Assembly: GCA_004377135.1 (NCBI GenBank)
Contig: SOHS01000178.1
Span: forward strand, 1 to 10,674
DNA: 10,674 bases
From: Dehalococcoidia bacterium
GTDB taxonomy: Bacteria > Chloroflexota > Dehalococcoidia > GIF9 > AB-539-J10
Reading direction: 5' to 3'
Each line of letters begins with the position of its first letter. Position 1 is the first letter of the stretch. Below the pieces are notes generated by a model. That model was not told the origin of the DNA. It did no database searches and was given only the letters and a program-made list of their open reading frames with translations. Below, one piece after another: positions 6,861-10,674 of the stretch. The position numbers and the translations under genes were made by a program.

Positions 6861-7271
6861 TCAAATTTTGCTCCTTGGTCCAAGCCCGGCCAGCTCTGCG
6901 GTGAAATCGGACAGTAGCTCCGCAAACTTCTGTCCTTCTGATGCTGAAACCCACTCCACCCTCAGCCGCTCCTTTGCTATACCCAGGTAGTCTAGGAACT
7001 CCCGAAGCAGTGCAAACCTGCGCCTGGTATAATAATTACCTTCAGTATAGTGACAATCTCCGGGGTGGCAGCCTGAGACCAGGACCCCGTCAGCTCCCCT
7101 CTGGAAGCACTTCACTACGAAAAGGGGGTCAACACGTCCCGAGCAGGGGACACGAATAATACGAATATTCTGGGGATATCTCATGCGGCTAGTTCCCGCC
7201 ATGTCAGCGCCGGCATAGCTACACCAGTTGCATAGAAAACCAATGACCTTAGGTTCATACGCCGACTTCAT
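6861..7271 (-). CDS. mvhD: MvhD/FlxD-type iron-sulfur subunit linking to HdrA (136 aa)
   Basis: MvhD passes electrons from a hydrogenase, formate dehydrogenase or Flx unit to HdrA. The protein has the usual length and signature: FLCNWCSYAGAD (C14, C17), IRVPCSGRVDPLFVVKCF (C43, C55), VSGCHPGDCHYTEGN (C68, C73), and WVSASEGQKF near the C-terminus, with SASEG conserved in the family. The visible cysteines fit one [2Fe-2S] site. Its ATG overlaps the stop of the large hdrA by 4 bases (ATGA), with GAGGTG 8 bases upstream inside hdrA. Adjacency to HdrA matches hdrA-mvhD pairs in methanogens, acetogens and sulfate reducers. No Mvh hydrogenase subunits (MvhA/MvhG) are in the window, so the electron source is probably the flavoprotein unit encoded downstream. 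Confidence 0.93.
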   Translation of the reverse strand: MKSAYEPKVIGFLCNWCSYAGADMAGTSRMRYPQNIRIIRVPCSGRVDPLFVVKCFQRGADGVLVSGCHPGDCHYTEGNYYTRRRFALLREFLDYLGIAKERLRVEWVSASEGQKFAELLSDFTAELAGLGPRSKI

Positions 7272-10200
7272 AATGCCATCACCTCAGCCAGAATTTGCTG
7301 GTCGCTGAAACCTCTGAGCTTTATTGCCCCGGGGCGGCAGGCAGCGACACAGATGCCACACCCTTTACAGACACTCTCATTAATAGAAGCCACGATGCGC
7401 CCATCCCGCAGAGTTTCAGCTTCGATAGCCTGGAAGGGACAGACCTGTTGGCACAGCAGGCAGCCTGTGCACCGGGTAATGTCCACAATAGAAGTCATGG
7501 GTTCAGCTTCGATGGACTCCTGGCTAAATAGTTTCAGTACGTATTCTGCCGCAGCACCACCCTGGGTTACAGATTCCGGTACGTCAGTGGGAGCAACGGC
7601 ACATCCGGCTATAAAGATGCCATCCATGGCGGTCTCCACCGGGCGCAGCTTGGGATGTGCCTGGAGGAGATAATTCTTGGCATCGTAGCTAATATGGAGG
7701 GTTTGGAATAACCTGGCGGCATCCTCGGTGGGCATTAACCCCGTGGCCAAGACCACCATGTCGGCAGGTATGTTAAATGTCTCCTTGGTGAGAAAGTCTT
7801 GCCCAGAGATTAAGAGTCTGCCATCTTGCTGTGACACGCTATCGATCTGGCCTCTCATATAGGTGGTCCCTTCTTTCTCAGCCCGCGTCATGAACTCTTC
7901 GAAAATCTTACCCCCTGGTCCCCGGGCATCGACGTATACGATATAACTATGGGTATCCGGGGCGTGCTCTTTTAGCATAATAGCTTGCTTAGCCATAACC
8001 ATGCAGCATACCTTGTTGCAATAGCCACTTCCGGTGCGTTCATCCCGAGACCCCACGCAACTCACGAAGACTACTTTTTTAGGGTGAGCTCCATCGGACG
8101 GGCGAACCACCTCGCCACCTGTAGGTCCGGCGGCGTTCATCATCCTCTCTACCTGCAGGGTACTGACGACATCAGGATAGACACCGCCACCATATATACT
8201 GAACTGAGTATGGTCCAAGACGTCCGCCCCGGTAGCCACCACAATAGCTCCCACATCCTCCTCCAATATCTCGTCCTGCATTTCATGGTCAATAGCCTCA
8301 GGCTCGCAAACCTTTTCACACTCCAAACATTCGGAGCAGACTGCGCAATTCAAACAGCGCTTGGCCTCCTCGACTGCTGTTTTTTCGTCAAAGCCAAGCT
8401 CAACTTCATCAAACCCCTTTCGCTTCCCTAACCCAAGCATGGGCATATTTGCTCTTTCTTTTTCTACTACGCCTTCTTTGGGCACATCCTTAACCTTTTC
8501 GCGGATCTCTGGTCTACCCTCCGTTAGGTCATGGCCGCGCAGGTAGCGGTCAATAGAGATAGCTGCTTCCTTACCGGCAGTAATAGCCGCGATAACATCA
8601 GCCGGACCGGAAACCACATCACCACCGGCAAATACGCCATCAATATTAGTTTGCAGAGTAACCGGGTCAACGGAGAGGGTTCCCCAGTTAGTGTAGTCTA
8701 ATTTTTCGGGTAGCGTTGCCTTATCCACGCCTTGACCAACAGCTATGATCACATTGTCAACATCTATGGTGAATTCTGAGCCTTTGATGGGCACAGGGCG
8801 TCGGCGACCACTGGCATCGGGGGCACCCAGCTCCATGCGAATACATTGTATCCCGACTACTTTATTGTCTTTAGATAACACTTTAACCGGTGCCGCCAGG
8901 AACTGAATCTTGATTCCTTCACGTTCCATTTCCTCAATTTCACTGGGTATAGCCGGCATCTCGGCGCGGCTGCGACGATAGACAACAGTTATCTCATTGG
9001 CACCGAGGCGTTGGGCTACTCGAGCGGAATCAACAGCAGCATTACCACCGCCAATAACTGCCACTTTGTTACCCAGGCTGACTTTGACTCCAAAGTTGAC
9101 TTGCCTCAGGAAGTCAAGGGAGTGAAGCACTCCGGTAATATTCTCACCGGGAATCCCCATTTTTTGACTGACGCCAGCACCTGTACCCAGGAAAATGGCA
9201 TTATATCCCTCGTCGAAGATTTCAGTGAGATTTTTCACCGGGGTATTTGTCTTAATCTCTACCCCCAATTCCTGTATATAGCTTATCTCGTTATTGAGTA
9301 CCTCTTTGGACAATCGGTATTCAGGTATACCATAGCGTAATAGACCTCCCACCTCAGGGGCAGACTCAAAAACTGTAACCGGGTATCCTTGCCTGACCAG
9401 GTCGTAAGCACAGGCTAGGCCAGCGGGACCAGAGCCAGCAATAGCTACCTTCTCATCTCTGGTTATTTCCACTGGTGTTGCTTTTTCCCTACCTTTTTTC
9501 AGTTCATAGTCAGCCATAAAACGCTTAAGAGTTCTGATGGCTATGGGTTGGTCAACTTTGCCCCGCTCACAGTCCTGCTCGCAGGGGTGGGTGCACACAC
9601 GTCCACAAACTCCAGCAAAGGGCATGGTCCTGCGGAGCACCTCTAGAGCCTCCTTGAACTTGCCCTGGGAAGTAAGGGCAACATAGCCCTGGGCATTGAC
9701 ACCGGCGGGACAGGCAACCCGGCATGGTGGATAACCACGCTTATCTATAGTATATTTATTGGGAATTGCCTGGGGAAAAGGAATATAGGTGGCCTTTCGC
9801 TTACCCAGGTTCTCATCAAATTCACTATTTAGTTCGACGGGACAAACCTTAGCACACTCACTACAGCCTGTGCATTTGCTCAAATCGATGTAGCGGCTCT
9901 TGTTTTTAATCTTTACCCGGAAGTTTCCTATATATCCTGAGACATCCTCCACCTCACTGTAGCTCATTAGCTTAATATTGGCATGCTGTCCCACCATAGT
10001 CATCTTGGGCGTCAGGATGCAGGCAGAACAGTCCAGGGTGGGGAAAGTCTTGTCCAACTGGGCCATGTGTCCCCCGATGGAGGGCTCTCGCTCAACCAAG
10101 ATAACCTCGTAGCCAGCATCTGCAATATCTAAGGAGGCCTGGATGCCAGCAATGCCGCCACCGATGACTAGAGCTCGCCTGGTTATGTCAACATGCTTGG

Positions 10201-10603
10201 GGGTAAGGGGCTCCTGCCAGGCAACTCTGGCCACTGCTCTCCGCACCAGGTCTATCGCCTTAGCCGTAGCTTCCTCAACTTGGTCAGGGTGGACCCAGCT
10301 ACAATGCTCCCGTAGATTTGCTATCTCCAGGAGATAGGGATTCAAACCGGCACCAGCCACTGTTCTGCGAAAGGTTGCCTCATGCATACGTGGCGAACAA
10401 GCGCCTATGACCACCCGGCTAAGTTGATGCTCAGTTATAGCCTGCTGGATAGCTGCCTGGCCAGGATCACTGCAGGTGAACTTATTGTCTTCAACATAAA
10501 CTACCTGAGGTAACTTTCGCGCCGCCTCAGCTACCTCAGGTATATTCACAGCTCCAGCTATGTTACTGCCGCAGTGGCAGAGGAAAACTCCAATTCTAGC
10601 CAT
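7268..10603 (-). CDS. hdrA: HdrA with an internally inserted GltD/NfnB-type NAD(P)H oxidoreductase module (1111 aa)
   Basis: A two-flavin, multi-cluster protein about 450 residues longer than ordinary HdrA. HdrA part 1: N-terminal domain (FLCHCG, C9/C11; C44; GACSPRMHE, C69; C101), FAD motif VIGGGIAGIQASL (146-158), LDCSACILTP (C192, C195), and the first ferredoxin motif (C244/247/250/254). Insert, about 285-755: GltD-type N-terminal cluster cysteines (C294, C298, C333, C337, C341, C345), FAD site VAIAGSGPAGLACAY (386-400), NAD(P) site VAVIGGGNAAVDSARVA (514-530) followed by YRRSRAEMPA (542-551, the arginines favour NADPH), second FAD contact FAGGDVVSGPADVIAA (658-673), and EEAKRCLNC (745-753). 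HdrA part 2 resumes with C756/759/762/766, SCVGSRDE and YCNKVCCM (C862/866/867, aligned K872), and a C-terminal ferredoxin (C1045/1048/1051/1055; C1079/1082/1085/1089). The last motif reads ACRPGA where ACP is usual. The start is ATG 10603 with AGGAG 8 bases upstream. First gene of the operon in view. Confidence 0.93.
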   Translation of the reverse strand: MARIGVFLCHCGSNIAGAVNIPEVAEAARKLPQVVYVEDNKFTCSDPGQAAIQQAITEHQLSRVVIGACSPRMHEATFRRTVAGAGLNPYLLEIANLREHCSWVHPDQVEEATAKAIDLVRRAVARVAWQEPLTPKHVDITRRALVIGGGIAGIQASLDIADAGYEVILVEREPSIGGHMAQLDKTFPTLDCSACILTPKMTMVGQHANIKLMSYSEVEDVSGYIGNFRVKIKNKSRYIDLSKCTGCSECAKVCPVELNSEFDENLGKRKATYIPFPQAIPNKYTIDKRGYPPCRVACPAGVNAQGYVALTSQGKFKEALEVLRRTMPFAGVCGRVCTHPCEQDCERGKVDQPIAIRTLKRFMADYELKKGREKATPVEITRDEKVAIAGSGPAGLACAYDLVRQGYPVTVFESAPEVGGLLRYGIPEYRLSKEVLNNEISYIQELGVEIKTNTPVKNLTEIFDEGYNAIFLGTGAGVSQKMGIPGENITGVLHSLDFLRQVNFGVKVSLGNKVAVIGGGNAAVDSARVAQRLGANEITVVYRRSRAEMPAIPSEIEEMEREGIKIQFLAAPVKVLSKDNKVVGIQCIRMELGAPDASGRRRPVPIKGSEFTIDVDNVIIAVGQGVDKATLPEKLDYTNWGTLSVDPVTLQTNIDGVFAGGDVVSGPADVIAAITAGKEAAISIDRYLRGHDLTEGRPEIREKVKDVPKEGVVEKERANMPMLGLGKRKGFDEVELGFDEKTAVEEAKRCLNCAVCSECLECEKVCEPEAIDHEMQDEILEEDVGAIVVATGADVLDHTQFSIYGGGVYPDVVSTLQVERMMNAAGPTGGEVVRPSDGAHPKKVVFVSCVGSRDERTGSGYCNKVCCMVMAKQAIMLKEHAPDTHSYIVYVDARGPGGKIFEEFMTRAEKEGTTYMRGQIDSVSQQDGRLLISGQDFLTKETFNIPADMVVLATGLMPTEDAARLFQTLHISYDAKNYLLQAHPKLRPVETAMDGIFIAGCAVAPTDVPESVTQGGAAAEYVLKLFSQESIEAEPMTSIVDITRCTGCLLCQQVCPFQAIEAETLRDGRIVASINESVCKGCGICVAACRPGAIKLRGFSDQQILAEVMAL

Positions 10604-10611
10604 GCCCTATT

Positions 10612-10616
10612 CTCCT
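10612..10616 (-). promoter_or_regulatory. Shine-Dalgarno AGGAG of the 1111-aa hdrA
   Basis: On the minus strand AAAGGAGA precedes ATG 10603, with the AGGAG core 8 bases upstream. It is a strong ribosome site and supports this start over internal ones; the next residues (ARIGVFLCHCG) match the usual HdrA N-terminus. Confidence 0.7.
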
Positions 10617-10674
10617 TTAGATCCTTACTCGTGAATAGTCCAATAATCGTACACGGTCAATGTTCTCGGCGCTT
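10617..10674 (-). CDS. Possible C-terminal end of an upstream gene (18 codons in view)
   Basis: One minus-strand frame is open from the right edge and ends with TAA at 10619-10617, 13 bases before the hdrA start; it would encode SAENIDRVRLLDYSRVRI. A second frame is also open until a TAA slightly earlier, so which one is coding cannot be decided from 58 bases. If real, it would place another gene in the same operon upstream. No family is recognisable. Confidence 0.3.
   Translation of the reverse strand, partial: SAENIDRVRLLDYSRVRI

Noticed and set aside
7985..8431. Plus-strand open frame of 148 codons antisense to the large hdrA
   Set aside because: It lies wholly within a well-supported gene on the other strand, has no recognisable motif, and its composition reads as the complement of HdrA codons.
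7268..10603. Chimeric assembly joining an hdrA gene to a gltD gene
   Set aside because: HdrA sequence flanks the insert on both sides in a single open frame, with the junctions falling at equivalent domain boundaries; an assembly error would need two in-frame joins.

Overview
The window is a stretch of anaerobic electron-transfer genes, all on the minus strand. It reads from right to left as a tightly packed six-gene operon (about 10603 to 2194) followed by hypF, which runs off the left edge. No tRNA, rRNA, transposase or CRISPR array was seen. The organism is a strictly anaerobic bacterium (or less likely an archaeon) with HdrA-based electron transfer and [NiFe]-hydrogenase maturation. The gene content fits lineages such as Dehalococcoidia-like Chloroflexota, Desulfobacterota or other uncultured anaerobes. 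The sequence alone does not settle the phylum.

Layout in transcription order: an 1111-aa HdrA with a GltD/NfnB-type NAD(P)H:flavin oxidoreductase module inserted in the middle (10603-7268); a 136-aa MvhD/FlxD-type iron-sulfur protein (7271-6861); two neighbouring paralogous 4Fe-4S proteins of the HydB/AsrA/FlxBC type, 288 aa (6860-5994) and 332 aa (5997-4999); a 277-aa FAD/NAD(P)/[2Fe-2S] protein of the HydG/AsrB/FlxA/PyrK type (GTG start, 5009-4176); and a second HdrA of ordinary size and architecture, 661 aa (4179-2194). Every junction is an overlap or has zero spacing, and most starts have a Shine-Dalgarno sequence inside the preceding gene, so the six products are probably made together. 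A 115-base gap follows, with inverted repeats and a weak candidate promoter. Then comes hypF (2078 to beyond base 1), whose last roughly 70-80 codons are outside the window.

How they may work together: the set resembles the FlxABCD-HdrABC (Hdr-Flox) system of sulfate reducers. In that system an NADH-oxidising FlxA/B/C unit passes electrons through MvhD/FlxD to HdrA, whose FAD bifurcates them between ferredoxin and a disulfide or other acceptor. The differences here are two HdrA paralogues in one operon, a complete NfnB/GltD-like module embedded in one of them (a second pyridine-nucleotide site, probably for NADP(H)), and no HdrB or HdrC in the window. That suggests a complex linking NADH, NADP(H), ferredoxin and perhaps another carrier; this is inference. 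HypF implies that a [NiFe]-hydrogenase is made by the cell, but no hydrogenase subunit is visible here.
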